Below, in pieces: positions 8,075 to 17,210 of a DNA stretch of 64,000 nt. The stretch is from NCBI GenBank assembly GCA_963792885.1, contig CAWBXX010000004.1, positions 12,052 through 76,051 of the forward strand, written 5' to 3'. The stretch is from DASWJZ01 sp963792885 (GTDB lineage: Bacteria > Pseudomonadota > Alphaproteobacteria > Rhizobiales > Afifellaceae). Positions within the stretch are counted from its first letter, which is position 1, and each line of letters begins with the position of its first letter. The position numbers were made by a program, and so were the translations under genes. The notes beneath the pieces are model-generated. The model was not told the origin of the DNA, ran no database searches, and saw only the letters and a list, made by a program, of their open reading frames with translations.

Positions 8075-9197
8075 ATGCACATTGCCGTCGCCGGTGGTGG
8101 CATTGCGGGTCTGACTGCGGCGCTGGCGCTCGCCGCGCGCGGCTTCTCCGTCTCGCTCTTCGAGCGCGCCACGCGGCTTGAGGAGGTCGGCGCCGGCATC
8201 CAGCTTTCGCCCAACGCGATGGCCGTGCTTCAACGCCTCGGCGTGATGCAGGCACTCGAAGGCCGTCTCTCCGAACCGGAGGCACTCGTCATCCGAAGCG
8301 CGCAAAGCGGCGCGGCGATCGCGAGGCTGCCGCTCGGCAAGACGGCGCGCGAGCGCTACGGCGCGCCCTACTGCACACTGCACCGCGCCGACCTGCAGGA
8401 CGCGCTCGTTGCGACGGCGCGGCAAGTTCTCGCTATCAGCTTCGACCTCGGCGCTGAGGTGGCCGAAATCAGGGCGGAGGACGACGGCGTCGCATTCTCC
8501 GCCGGCGGGCTTGAGCGCAAGGCCGACGTCCTCGTCGCAGCGGACGGCATCCATTCACGCGTCCGCACTGGCTATTTCGGACATCCGGGGCCGGTGCCGT
8601 TCGGGCGGAGCGCCTGGCGCGCGACGCTGCTGGCATCGAAAGTCGCCGGTCTCGTGCCGCTCGACGTGACCGGGCTTTGGCTCGGGGCCGGCATCCATCT
8701 CGTGCACTACCCCGTGCGGAGGCGGCGAGAGCCTCAACGTCGTCGTTATCGCGCACGGCAGCGCCAAGGTTCCGCCGGCCGAGCGCTTCGGCAGTGCCGC
8801 GCAGCGCGTGATCGATGCGGTCTCCGAATGGACGCCGTGGCCGCTCATGCATGTCGACGCAGCGCGTCCGTGGACGCGCGGACGCGTGGCGTTGGTTGGC
8901 GACGCCGCGCATGCGATGGCGCCGAGCGCCGCGCAAGGCGGAGCGCAGGCAATCGAAGATGCGTGGGTGCTCGCGAAGTCTCTGGCCGAAATTGAAAGCG
9001 CTGAGGAAGCGCTCGCAGCGTTCGAGCGCGCGCGTCGCCCGCGCGTCGCCCGCGTCGTGTCGGAATCGCGCCGCAATCTGAACACTTATGAATTGCGCGG
9101 CCCAGCCGCAGTCTTACGAAATATTGTTCTGAGCGCTTTGCCGGCTAGTCTCTTCGCGTCACGTCTAGATTGGCTTTTCGGCTGGCAGCCGGAGTAG
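8075..9197 (+). pseudogene. FAD-dependent monooxygenase (salicylate-hydroxylase-like), one frameshift
   Basis: The first part begins MHIAVAGGGIAGLTAALALA, the Rossmann GxGxxG FAD motif, and contains EVGAGIQLSPNAM and VAADGIHSRVR (the DG motif). The C-terminal part, in another frame, has RVALVGDAAHAMAPSAAQGG (GD motif binding FAD and substrate). The frame breaks near 8716-8722: removing one base from the G/A-rich run restores VRGGESLNVVVIAHG. With that correction the protein is ~373 residues, the normal size of class A flavoprotein hydroxylases. It is probably functional in the organism; its substrate (an aromatic or quinone precursor) is unknown. Confidence 0.85.
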
Positions 9198-9330
9198 TTC
9201 GCCAGCTTCATTCTTCGCGGGGAACGTCCCGCCCTCACGGACATTGTTACAGCGCAACGCCTGCGGCGGACGAATTCAAACGTCGCTCGGTGGAAATTGC
9301 GCATCAGCGATGCACGAAGGAGGTTGAACA

Positions 9331-10710
9331 ATGATCCGGAAACTGATGGCAGGCAGCGCGCTGCTTGCATTGATGAGCGCCGGCGCGATCAGCGCGGCGA
9401 CAGCCGAGGACACGGCCACGAAGCCCGCGGTCGTCCAGGGCGCGACGACCAACGACGCCAGCAAGACGGCTGCGAACGACAAGCTCGTTCCTGAGTCGCC
9501 CACCCTCGCCACGGCCTTCATCGGCCGCTCCGTCTATTCGAGCAATGACCCGGAATCCGATACGATCGGCGACGTGAACGACCTGATCATCGGCGATGAC
9601 GGCGCGATCACCGACGCGGTGGTTGGTGTCGGCGGTTTCCTCGGCATTGGGGAGAAGGATGTCGCGGTGCCGTTCGACCAGCTTCAGGTCGTCGAGCGCG
9701 ACGGCGAGATCCGCCTGATCTACGCGGCGACCCGCGAGCAGCTCGAGGCCGCGCCGGCCGTCGATCTGACCGCCTACGATCCGGCTGCGCGCTTCTCCAA
9801 GCAGCAGGACGCGATGAACGCGGCCGCCCAGCCCGACGCGGCAACCGTCCCGCTCGCCCCGGCTGCGGTCCCGGCCGACAATATGGCCGCAGCCCCGCAG
9901 CATGACGTGACGGCCGCCCCCGCCGACCAGATGGCAGCAACGGAGAGCGCGCCTGCGACGAGTTCCGAGGCGGGGTTCCTGAATGGCAGCCCCGACCAGG
10001 TTCGTGCCACGAGCCTGATGGGCAAGTCGGTCTATGGGCCGGAAGACCAGAGCATCGGCGAGGTCTCCGACCTGGTGTTCGAGAAGGACGGCGGCACTCG
10101 CGTCGCCTTGGTCGACGTCGGCGGTTTCCTCGGCATAGGCGAGAAGACTGTCGCGATCCCGTTCGACGAGTTGCATATCACCCAGGCCGACGCCGCGGCG
10201 GAGCCGCGCGTCACCGTGGCGATGACCAAGGATCAGCTGGAGCAGCTCCCGACCTATGAGCCGGTCGACACCGCGGCAGCCACGCATGCTGCTAAGCCGA
10301 CGGACAACATGGCTGCAGCGGACACCCCCGCCGTGCCCCCGGCAACGGTCGATCAGGCGAACCAGATGGCGGCGAATCCAAGTCAGATGACGACCGGAGC
10401 CATCCCCGCCACAGCGCCGACTTTCGAGGCGCAGCAGGTGGCCGCCAGCGATCTGATCGGCACGAGCGTCTACGGTAAAGACGACGCCAATCTCGGGGAG
10501 GTCAGCGACGTCGTATTCGACCCGAGCGGCAAGATCGATGCAGTTGTGGTCGACGTCGGCGGCTTCCTCGGCATCGGCGAGAAGCCCGTCGCGCTCGACT
10601 TCAAGACGCTCGACATCCGCACCGACCAGGGCGGCAACCTGATCGTGGCTGTGAACGCCACGAAGGATCAGCTCGACCAGGCGCCGACCTACGAAGTGTC
10701 GATGGAGTAG
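9331..10710 (+). CDS. exported protein with three PRC-barrel domains
   Basis: The product is a 459-residue protein with a signal peptide (MIRKLMAGSALLALMSAGAI, cleavage after ATA/AEA-like residues near 25). It has three PRC-barrel repeats at about 55-125, 225-300 and 370-450, each containing the phrase VGGFLGIGEK(D/T/P)VA. The linkers are rich in Ala, Pro, Thr, Asn and Met. PRC barrels in exported proteins of Rhizobiales are of unknown function and may bind partners at the envelope. A GAAGGAGG-like ribosome site precedes the ATG and a strong terminator follows, so it is monocistronic. Confidence 0.88.
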   Translation: MIRKLMAGSALLALMSAGAISAATAEDTATKPAVVQGATTNDASKTAANDKLVPESPTLATAFIGRSVYSSNDPESDTIGDVNDLIIGDDGAITDAVVGVGGFLGIGEKDVAVPFDQLQVVERDGEIRLIYAATREQLEAAPAVDLTAYDPAARFSKQQDAMNAAAQPDAATVPLAPAAVPADNMAAAPQHDVTAAPADQMAATESAPATSSEAGFLNGSPDQVRATSLMGKSVYGPEDQSIGEVSDLVFEKDGGTRVALVDVGGFLGIGEKTVAIPFDELHITQADAAAEPRVTVAMTKDQLEQLPTYEPVDTAAATHAAKPTDNMAAADTPAVPPATVDQANQMAANPSQMTTGAIPATAPTFEAQQVAASDLIGTSVYGKDDANLGEVSDVVFDPSGKIDAVVVDVGGFLGIGEKPVALDFKTLDIRTDQGGNLIVAVNATKDQLDQAPTYEVSME

Positions 10711-10734
10711 TCGCTTCGCCGAGCAGAAACATGG

Positions 10735-10765
10735 GGAGCCCGCCGACTGGCGGGCTTCCTTTTTG
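10735..10765 (+). terminator. intrinsic terminator after the PRC-barrel gene
   Basis: A perfect 8-bp GC-rich stem (10737-10744 with 10749-10756, loop GACT) is followed by TCCTTTTTG. It lies 25 bases after the PRC-barrel stop codon and just before the converging ThuA gene. Confidence 0.8.
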
Positions 10766-10768
10766 CTC

Positions 10769-11428
10769 CTAGCGCGCCTCGTCCTCGCCGCGTGCCGCCC
10801 ACAGCATGCCGCGGCGAAGGATCGTCTTCATCTCCGGCACATCGAACTCCTTCGAGACGTGCCCGAGCGATGAATAGAAGACGCGGCCCTTGCCGTGATG
10901 CCTCTTCCAGACGACCGGCATGACCACATCCTTCGTCCACCAGGCATGCTCGCCGCTGAAGGTGGTCGTCGCCAGCACCTCGATCGAAGGATCGACGTGC
11001 ATGTAGTACTGCTCGGAGGTGTAGGGAAAACTCTTGATACCCTCCATCACGGGATCGTCCGGCTTCGCCACGTCGACGCGATAGTCGATGATGTTGCCAG
11101 GATGCGCGACCCACTGTCCGCCACACATGAATTGATAGTCGACAGACTCGCGGAAGGCGTCGCACATGCCGCCGTGATAGCCGGCAAGCCCGACCCCGCC
11201 TTCAACCGCCTTGGTGAGGTTCTGCACCTCTTCCTTCTCGATCTTCGACATCGTGTAGATCGGCACGATGAGGCTTAAGTCCTTGATCGACGGATCGGCG
11301 AAGGCTTCGGTCGTCGTTTCCACATAGACCTTGAAACCGTCGCCTTCGAGCATGTCCCCGATGATCTTGGCGCACTGCTCGGGCTCATGGCCGCTCCAGC
11401 CGCCCCATACGATGAGCGCTTCTCGCAT
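10769..11428 (-). CDS. ThuA-domain protein
   Basis: This 219-residue protein starts MREALIVWGGWSGHEPEQC and contains GLAGYHGGMCDAFR and YTSEQYYMH, typical of the ThuA family, class-I-glutamine-amidotransferase-like proteins first linked to trehalose utilisation. Members are often encoded beside Gfo/Idh oxidoreductases, as here. The role in sugar catabolism is not biochemically settled. The ATG at 11428 fits the family; the upstream open frame overlaps the Gfo/Idh gene. It is the last gene of a ROK-Idh-ThuA operon. Confidence 0.88.
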   Translation of the reverse strand: MREALIVWGGWSGHEPEQCAKIIGDMLEGDGFKVYVETTTEAFADPSIKDLSLIVPIYTMSKIEKEEVQNLTKAVEGGVGLAGYHGGMCDAFRESVDYQFMCGGQWVAHPGNIIDYRVDVAKPDDPVMEGIKSFPYTSEQYYMHVDPSIEVLATTTFSGEHAWWTKDVVMPVVWKRHHGKGRVFYSSLGHVSKEFDVPEMKTILRRGMLWAARGEDEAR

Positions 11429-11444
11429 TCCTACCTCCAGGTCG

Positions 11445-12545
11445 TCAGGCCGCGAGCTTCCGCCGCGCGAGGCTTTCCGCGATCGGCGCCGGCCGCTCCG
11501 GCCGTGTTGAGATTTCGATCGCACGCCCGCTCTCCGACGAGCGGCCAAACGCCTCCATCACTTCGAGCACGTGCAGCGCCAAGTCGCCGCTCGCCCGATG
11601 GGGCCGGTTCGAGCGGATCGCATGCGCCATGTCGGCAAGCCCGATCGAGCGGTAGTTGCCGTCCGCGTAAGGAAGCTCCGTCTTCAGCGTCGCCCACTTG
11701 TCCTTCTCCGCCGCAAACTCGATGTCGCCGCCGAAGGTGTTCGGGTCGGGCACCGCGAGCGAACCCTTCGTGCCGTAAATCTCGATCGGTCGATGCCGGT
11801 GCGCAGACACGTCGAAGCTCATGCCGATCTGCACCACCGCACCGGAGACGAATGCCATCGCGCCGACGACGTGGGTCGGCACTTCTACAGGTATCGTCTC
11901 GCCGAAGCGCGGCTTCGAGGTGATCGTGCGTGTCTTTCGAAGCATCGTCGCCATGCCGGAGACGCGTGCCACCGGCCCGAGCAGATTGACGAGATCGGTG
12001 ATGTAATAGGGGCCCATGTCTAGCATCGGCCCGCCGCCTGCTTCGTAGTAGAACGCCGGCGCCGGATGCCAGCGCTCGTGCCCCGGGCACATGAAATAGG
12101 CGGTGCCGCCTACCGGATCGCCGATCTTGCCGGCATCGATCAGCTTCCGGCAGGTCTGGTGCGAGCCGCCGAGGAAGGTGTCGGGCGCGGAGCCCACACG
12201 GAGCCCCTTCTTCGCCGCGCGCTCCATCAGCTTCTTGCCGTCCTTGAAGAGAACGCCGAGCGGCTTCTCAGAGTAGACGTGCTTGCCGGCCTCGAGCGCC
12301 TTCAGCCCGACTTCGACATGCGCTTTCGGCACCGTGAGATTGAGCACGATCTCGATCGTCGGGTCCGCGAGCAGCGCCTCGACGCTTGTCGCCTTGAGGC
12401 CGAATTCCGTCGCCCGCGCCTCGGCCGCCGACGGCACCATGTCGGCAAGCGCGCGTATGTCGAGAATTGGGAACCCCTTCGCGGCGGTGAGATAGGCGCC
12501 CGAGATGACGCCGCATCCGATCACGCCCACGCCGACTTTGCTCAT
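11445..12545 (-). CDS. Gfo/Idh/MocA-family oxidoreductase
   Basis: The product is a 366-residue NAD(P)-dependent dehydrogenase. The N-terminal Rossmann fold shows VGVGVIGCGVISGAYL, and the family EKPLG motif (YSEKPLGV, with the conserved Lys) is present; the C-terminal part has GGGPMLDMGPYYITDL, containing the usual catalytic Asp/Tyr region. Such enzymes oxidise or epimerise sugars and inositols. Its ATG overlaps the stop of the ROK gene by four bases (ATGA), showing translational coupling. The substrate is probably the sugar imported by the divergent ABC system (inference). Confidence 0.92.
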   Translation of the reverse strand: MSKVGVGVIGCGVISGAYLTAAKGFPILDIRALADMVPSAAEARATEFGLKATSVEALLADPTIEIVLNLTVPKAHVEVGLKALEAGKHVYSEKPLGVLFKDGKKLMERAAKKGLRVGSAPDTFLGGSHQTCRKLIDAGKIGDPVGGTAYFMCPGHERWHPAPAFYYEAGGGPMLDMGPYYITDLVNLLGPVARVSGMATMLRKTRTITSKPRFGETIPVEVPTHVVGAMAFVSGAVVQIGMSFDVSAHRHRPIEIYGTKGSLAVPDPNTFGGDIEFAAEKDKWATLKTELPYADGNYRSIGLADMAHAIRSNRPHRASGDLALHVLEVMEAFGRSSESGRAIEISTRPERPAPIAESLARRKLAA

Positions 12546-13789
12546 TTTGCCTCGCGTTCCGATCCGTTGTTTGAATGGCGCGGCCTGGCCGGGCCGGTCG
12601 TGCTCCAGGGCGCGCCGTAAAGCTCCTTCAGCGCCGCCGCCGCCGCGCCGCGAGCCCAGGCCGTATCGTCGGCCTCTCCGTCGACCGCGATCTCCGACAC
12701 GTCGGCGAGCCAGCCGGGAAGGGTGCGGTCGAGCGCGCTTCTGAGCGCGGTCATCAGCGGCTCGCCGAGCGCCAGCGTCGAACCGACGATGACGACGCGC
12801 GGCGGCGCGAAGAGCGTGATGAGATTGGCCACCGCAAGCCCCAGCGCTTCACCTGCCCGAAGGGCCGACGCGGTCAGAGCGTTGTCGCCCGCGGCGACGC
12901 GCTCGCCCGCAAGGCGCATGGCATGGCCAAGACGCATGGCCTCGCGGAACTCCGGCTTGCCGGCGACCGGTGAAAGGATCGCCGGCTCCGTCGCCTGATC
13001 GGTAAGGCGCGAGACGGCGGCATCGCCGTTCCCGCCCGATGACATGACGAGGTCGCCGAGATTGAAGCTGATCCCCTTGGCGCCACGGAAGAGCTCGCCG
13101 CCGTGCATGACGCCGAGGCCGAGCGAATGCTCCGCCGTCACGACCACGAAGTCGTCGAGGTCGCGGCAGCGGCGGAACCAATGCTCGCCGATCGTGATAG
13201 CGTTGGCGTCGCTTTCGATCAGCGTCGATAGACCCAACCGCTCGAAAAGCGCCTCCCGGAAAGGCACGTTGCTGTCGCGCAGGATCGGGCTGTGCCGGAC
13301 GATGCCCGTCGCATGTTCGACGACGCCGGGCAGAGCGACGCAAAGGCTCTCGACGCGATCGAGCGTCAGCCCGGCGTCCGCCACGCAGCGCCTGACGCCG
13401 TCCTCGACGAGATCAGCGATAACCTCCGCGGGCTGGCGATCGACGCGCACCGGCTGCGTCAGCTCAGCGAGCACGTCGCCCTGGAAGTCGGTGACGACGT
13501 GCACGATGCGGGTCGTCGCGATCTTGACGCCGACCACGCGCGCCGCGTCGGGGTTGAGCTCGAGCAGCACGCGCGGGCGGCCTCGCGTCGCGTCCCTGAC
13601 CGCGCCCATCTGGCGCGTGACGATTAGCCGGTCGTCGAGCAGCGCTGCCGTGATCGCCGACACGGTGGTCGGACTGAGTTCGGTTCGCTCGCAGATCTCG
13701 ACGCGCGCGATAGGGCCATGCCGACGGATCGCATCCATCACGTGGAAGCGATTGATCGCCCGCATGAATTCTGGGTCGGCCGTCTTCAT
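12542..13789 (-). CDS. ROK-family transcriptional regulator
   Basis: This protein of ~415 residues has an N-terminal winged helix (about residues 10-70; MDAIRRHGPIARVEICERT, SPTTVSAITAALL) and a C-terminal ROK sugar-kinase-like domain. The usual zinc motif CxCGxxGC is absent; the corresponding region reads GISFNLGDLVMSSGGNG, so sugar sensing may differ from NagC/Mlc. ATG 13789 (MKTADPEFMRAIN) is the best start. It is the first gene of the operon with Idh and ThuA and diverges from the binding-protein gene; it probably represses both and responds to the imported sugar. Confidence 0.88.
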   Translation of the reverse strand: MKTADPEFMRAINRFHVMDAIRRHGPIARVEICERTELSPTTVSAITAALLDDRLIVTRQMGAVRDATRGRPRVLLELNPDAARVVGVKIATTRIVHVVTDFQGDVLAELTQPVRVDRQPAEVIADLVEDGVRRCVADAGLTLDRVESLCVALPGVVEHATGIVRHSPILRDSNVPFREALFERLGLSTLIESDANAITIGEHWFRRCRDLDDFVVVTAEHSLGLGVMHGGELFRGAKGISFNLGDLVMSSGGNGDAAVSRLTDQATEPAILSPVAGKPEFREAMRLGHAMRLAGERVAAGDNALTASALRAGEALGLAVANLITLFAPPRVVIVGSTLALGEPLMTALRSALDRTLPGWLADVSEIAVDGEADDTAWARGAAAAALKELYGAPWSTTGPARPRHSNNGSEREAK

Positions 13790-13913
13790 CGGTCGCGAAT
13801 TCGCCCTGCCGGCCTTATTGGGAGTTACTCCGGGCCATTGATTTAATCCTCCACGAGGATCGCGAAAGTCAATGCCGTGTCGCAACAGCGTGCGGGCATC
13901 GTGCGATTGCCGC

Positions 13914-13963
13914 TTGACATGAGAACCGCCCCGTCGAACATTTATTTTGCGATACGAAAAAAT
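13914..13963 (+). promoter_or_regulatory. promoter-like sequence with possible ROK operator
   Basis: A TTGACA hexamer at 13914-13919 precedes an AT-rich segment. Overlapping it is an imperfect inverted repeat, ATTTTGCG (13944-13951) and CGAAAAAAT (13955-13963), in the style of the AT-rich arms and central CG of NagC/Mlc-type ROK operators. It lies between the divergent ROK and binding-protein genes, where such an operator is expected. Confidence 0.35.
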
Positions 13964-14010
13964 GCCGGAATGCGGATTCCGGCGAGAAGTCTCATCAGGG
14001 AGGATATTCG

Positions 14011-15258
14011 ATGCTCATGAAAGCGCTTGCCGGCGCGGGCTTGGCCTTGGCCTTCAGCCTGGCGCCCGCGTTCGCCGACGACGTCACCGTCCGTCTGCTC
14101 CACGTCAACGTCACCGGCGACCCCTTCTGGAAACAGGTCGCGGAGGACTACAACGCCTCACATCCGGGCGTGAAGGTCATCGTCGACTACATGGAGAACG
14201 AGGCTTACAAGGCCAAGCTCCCGACGCTGCTCCAGTCCGACGACCGCCCCGACATCATCTATTCGTGGGCCGGCGGCGTGATGCGCGCACAGGTCGAGGC
14301 CGGCTACATCAAGGACATCAGCGAGTACAAGGCCGACTTCGACAAGGCCATCTACGCCGCACCGCTCGACGCCTATGTCGTCGACGGCAAGCTCTACGGC
14401 ATTTCAATGCAGCTTTCCGACGTTTCGATCATCTACAACAAGGAACTGCTGGCGAAGGCGGGCGTTGACCCGGCTTCCATGGCGACGTGGCAGGGATTCC
14501 TCGATGCCGTGAAGAAGCTCAAGGACGCGGGCATCACGCCGCTGATCATGGGTGGCGGCGACAAATGGCCGATGCACTTCGTCTGGTCCTACCTCTTGAT
14601 GCGCATCGGCGGACCCGACGTTCTGACGACCGCGGAGACCACCAAAGACGGCTTCCTTGCGCAGCCCTTCATCGATGCCGGCACCAGGCTGAAGGAGCTC
14701 GCCGATCTTGAGCCGTTCCAGGAGGGTTGGCTCGGCACCAAATACCTTCCGTCGCAGGGCATGTTCGGTGACGGCAAGGCCGCAATGGCGATCCAGCTCA
14801 ACGGCTTCATGCAGGGTCAGCAGAAGAACGCCACCGACGGCAAGGGCATCCCCTTCGACAATATCGGTCTCGCGCTCTTCCCCACCGTCGACGGCGGCAA
14901 GGGCAAGGTCACCGACGTGTTCGGCGGCGTGCAGGGCTTCCTCGTCACCAAGGACGCACCCCCGGAGGCCATCGACTTCTTGAAGTTCTTCGCGACGCCC
15001 GAAGAGCAGAAGGCGGCGGCGGAAGCCGGTGTCTATGTGCCGGCGGTCAAGGGTACCGACGGGTTCATCAAGAATCCGCTGGTCGCCGAGGTCGCTCAGA
15101 CGCTGTCGAGTGCCACCTGGCTGCAGAACTTCCTCGATCAAGACCTCGGGCCTTCCGTCGGTCGCGTCGTCAACGACGTCTCGGTGGCGATCGCCGCCGG
15201 CGACATGACGCCCGAAGAAGGCGCCCAGCAAATCCAGGACGCCTGGGACCAGCAGTAG
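14011..15258 (+). CDS. ABC transporter extracellular sugar-binding protein
   Basis: The product is a 415-residue family-1 extracellular solute-binding protein. A signal peptide (MLMKALAGAGLALAFSLAPA, cleaved near AFA/DD) directs it to the periplasm. Segments such as YIKDISEYK, YGISMQLSDVSIIYNKELL and MAIQLNGFMQGQQKN are typical of CUT1 sugar-binding proteins. GGGAGG lies seven bases before the ATG. It is the first and probably most abundant product of the operon with two permeases; no ATPase gene is nearby. Confidence 0.92.
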   Translation: MLMKALAGAGLALAFSLAPAFADDVTVRLLHVNVTGDPFWKQVAEDYNASHPGVKVIVDYMENEAYKAKLPTLLQSDDRPDIIYSWAGGVMRAQVEAGYIKDISEYKADFDKAIYAAPLDAYVVDGKLYGISMQLSDVSIIYNKELLAKAGVDPASMATWQGFLDAVKKLKDAGITPLIMGGGDKWPMHFVWSYLLMRIGGPDVLTTAETTKDGFLAQPFIDAGTRLKELADLEPFQEGWLGTKYLPSQGMFGDGKAAMAIQLNGFMQGQQKNATDGKGIPFDNIGLALFPTVDGGKGKVTDVFGGVQGFLVTKDAPPEAIDFLKFFATPEEQKAAAEAGVYVPAVKGTDGFIKNPLVAEVAQTLSSATWLQNFLDQDLGPSVGRVVNDVSVAIAAGDMTPEEGAQQIQDAWDQQ

Positions 15259-15270
15259 ACCGCTCTCCGG

Positions 15271-15290
15271 ACCCCGGCCTCGGCCGGGGT
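15271..15290 (+). promoter_or_regulatory. intercistronic hairpin between binding protein and permease
   Basis: A perfect 9-bp stem (ACCCCGGCC / GGCCGGGGT) with a two-base loop lies 12 bases after the binding-protein stop. There is no clean T-run, so it probably acts as a partial terminator or mRNA 3'-end stabiliser that keeps the binding protein in excess over the permeases, a common ABC operon arrangement. Confidence 0.6.
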
Positions 15291-15328
15291 CTTCTCCTTC
15301 TGTCTTTGTCTGGGGGATTGCGAGCGGG

Positions 15329-16231
15329 ATGGCTTATTCGACCGCTCTTCTTCGAGGTAGGCCGCTCAATGTCCGCGGCGGTCTCCTGACTGCGCTCATC
15401 TTCCTGCCGCCTGCGCTGGTGCTTTTCACGCTCTTCGTAATCCTGCCGATCGGCGAGGCCGCTTGGTACGGCTTCTACAATTGGAACGGCCTCGCGCTCC
15501 CCGAGCACGTGATCGGGTTTGAGAACTACCGGCAGCTCATCGGCAACAAGGTCTTCGGCCGCGCCTTCATCAACAACCTTCTGATCATTTTGGTCTCGCT
15601 GACGGTGCAGCTGCCGCTGGCGCTGGCGATGGCCGTGCTTCTTGCCGACCGGCTGTTCGGCGCCGTCGCCTTCCGCATGCTCTTCTTCCTGCCCTACATC
15701 CTCGCAGACGTGGCGGCCGGCCTCATCTGGCGATTCATGTTCGACGGCGACTACGGGCTGGTGTCGCAGACCTGGCAGGCGCTCGGCGGTAACCCGGTGC
15801 ACATCCTCGCCGATCGCGACTGGGCCATCGTCGCGGTGCTCACGGTGATCGTCTGGAAGTATTTCGGCTTCCACATGATGCTCTACATCGCCGGCCTTCA
15901 GAGCATCGACCGCAACCTCTACGAGGCGGCGGCGATCGACGGCGCCAGCGGATGGCAGCGCTTCCGCTACATCACCATCCCCGGCCTCGCGCCGATGCTC
16001 AAGCTTTCCGTCTTCTTCTCGCTGCTCGGCTCGCTGCAGTTCTTCGACATGATCGTGTCGCTGACCGGCGGCGGCCCGCTCAACACGACGCACACGATGG
16101 TGTCGTTCCTCTACTATTTCGGCATTGGGCGCATGCGTGTCGGCTTCGGCTCGGCCGTCGGCGTGCTCCTCTTCATCCTCTGCGCGACCGTGGCCTTCAC
16201 CTACAAGCGGCTGTTGATGCGCGATGAGTGA
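15329..16231 (+). CDS. carbohydrate ABC transporter permease (MalF/UgpA type)
   Basis: This 300-residue inner-membrane protein has about six transmembrane segments. The EAA loop that docks the ATPase is visible as YEAAAIDGASGWQRFRYITI. It forms the membrane channel with the next gene product, whose start overlaps its stop by eight bases. The N-terminal cytosolic stretch is short. It is a CUT1 family member importing a sugar or sugar derivative. Confidence 0.92.
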   Translation: MAYSTALLRGRPLNVRGGLLTALIFLPPALVLFTLFVILPIGEAAWYGFYNWNGLALPEHVIGFENYRQLIGNKVFGRAFINNLLIILVSLTVQLPLALAMAVLLADRLFGAVAFRMLFFLPYILADVAAGLIWRFMFDGDYGLVSQTWQALGGNPVHILADRDWAIVAVLTVIVWKYFGFHMMLYIAGLQSIDRNLYEAAAIDGASGWQRFRYITIPGLAPMLKLSVFFSLLGSLQFFDMIVSLTGGGPLNTTHTMVSFLYYFGIGRMRVGFGSAVGVLLFILCATVAFTYKRLLMRDE

Positions 16232-17123
16232 GACGACGGCGACCGGCGCCGGCATCGGCGCGTTCCTGTTTCGCCGCCGCGAGCGAACCGCGGCGCCGCT
16301 CTCGACGCCGCTCGCAGGCCTGCCGCGCCTGCTGATCCTCTGCTTCGTCGGCGCGCTCGTCATCGTGCCGCTTCTCGCGACCGCGATCGGTGGCTTCAAG
16401 GAGCTCGGCGAACTGCGCACCAACCCGTTCGGCCTTCCAATCGTCTGGCAGTGGCAGAATTATTGGGGCATCCTGTCGAGCGACCGCTACTGGCGCGTTC
16501 TCGGCAACTCGCTCTTCATCTCGTCGCTGACGGTGGTGCTGACGCTTGCCGTGGCCGCGCCCGCCGCCTTCGCCTTTGCGCATCTCCACTTCTTCGGCCA
16601 GCGCTTCCTCTTCAACTATTTGATCCTCGGCCTCACCTTCCCCTTCGCGACCGCCATCCTGCCGCTCTTTATCAAGGTGCGCGATCTCGGCCTGCTCGAC
16701 ACGCATTGGGGGATCATCCTGCCGCAGGTGGCGTTCAGCCAGGCGATCTCGATCCTGCTCCTGCGCAACGCCTTCCGCCAACTTCCCTTGGAGCTGCTCA
16801 ATTCCGCCCTCGTCGACGGCTGCGGCTACATGCGCTTCTTCCTGTGGATCACGCTGCCGCTCTCGCGCCCAATCCTGGCGACGGTCGCAGTCATCAGCTT
16901 CGTGGTGAGCTGGAACAACTTCCTGCTCCCCCTCGTCGTCATCAACACCGCCCGCAAGTACCCCTGGACGCTCGGGCTGATGGATTATCAGGGCGAGTTC
17001 ATCGTCGAATGGCACTTGATCCTTGCGTTCATCACGCTGACCATCCTGCCCGCAATCTTCATGTTCGTCCTTGCCCAGCGCTACATCGTCTCGGGGCTCA
17101 CCGCCGGCGCCGTGAAAGGCTGA
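16224..17123 (+). CDS. carbohydrate ABC transporter permease (MalG/UgpE type)
   Basis: This 299-residue permease has six predicted membrane segments and an EAA-like loop LLNSALVDGCGYMRFFLWIT; the usual second Ala/Glu of EAA is altered to NSA. The end GLTAGAVKG is the classic MalG-family C-terminus. It is translationally coupled to the upstream permease. No ATPase follows, so the pair probably uses an ATPase encoded elsewhere, as happens with shared MsmK/UgpC-type ATPases. Confidence 0.92.
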   Translation: MSETTATGAGIGAFLFRRRERTAAPLSTPLAGLPRLLILCFVGALVIVPLLATAIGGFKELGELRTNPFGLPIVWQWQNYWGILSSDRYWRVLGNSLFISSLTVVLTLAVAAPAAFAFAHLHFFGQRFLFNYLILGLTFPFATAILPLFIKVRDLGLLDTHWGIILPQVAFSQAISILLLRNAFRQLPLELLNSALVDGCGYMRFFLWITLPLSRPILATVAVISFVVSWNNFLLPLVVINTARKYPWTLGLMDYQGEFIVEWHLILAFITLTILPAIFMFVLAQRYIVSGLTAGAVKG

Positions 17124-17210
17124 ACCGGGTTTTACCTCCGCTCGGCGGCGGCCTAATCTCCCGCGCGACCGGGTAATCCGGCGCCAGGAACCGCCGCGAG
17201 AGGAAATGAG

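Noticed and set aside
9520..10700. Repeats in the PRC-barrel gene considered as a CRISPR or satellite array
   Set aside because: The three repeats are protein domains in frame within one gene, at ~500-base spacing and diverged at DNA level.
14404..15231. A 275-codon antisense frame opposite the sugar-binding protein
   Set aside because: It has no recognisable domain or ribosome site and mirrors codons of the sense gene.
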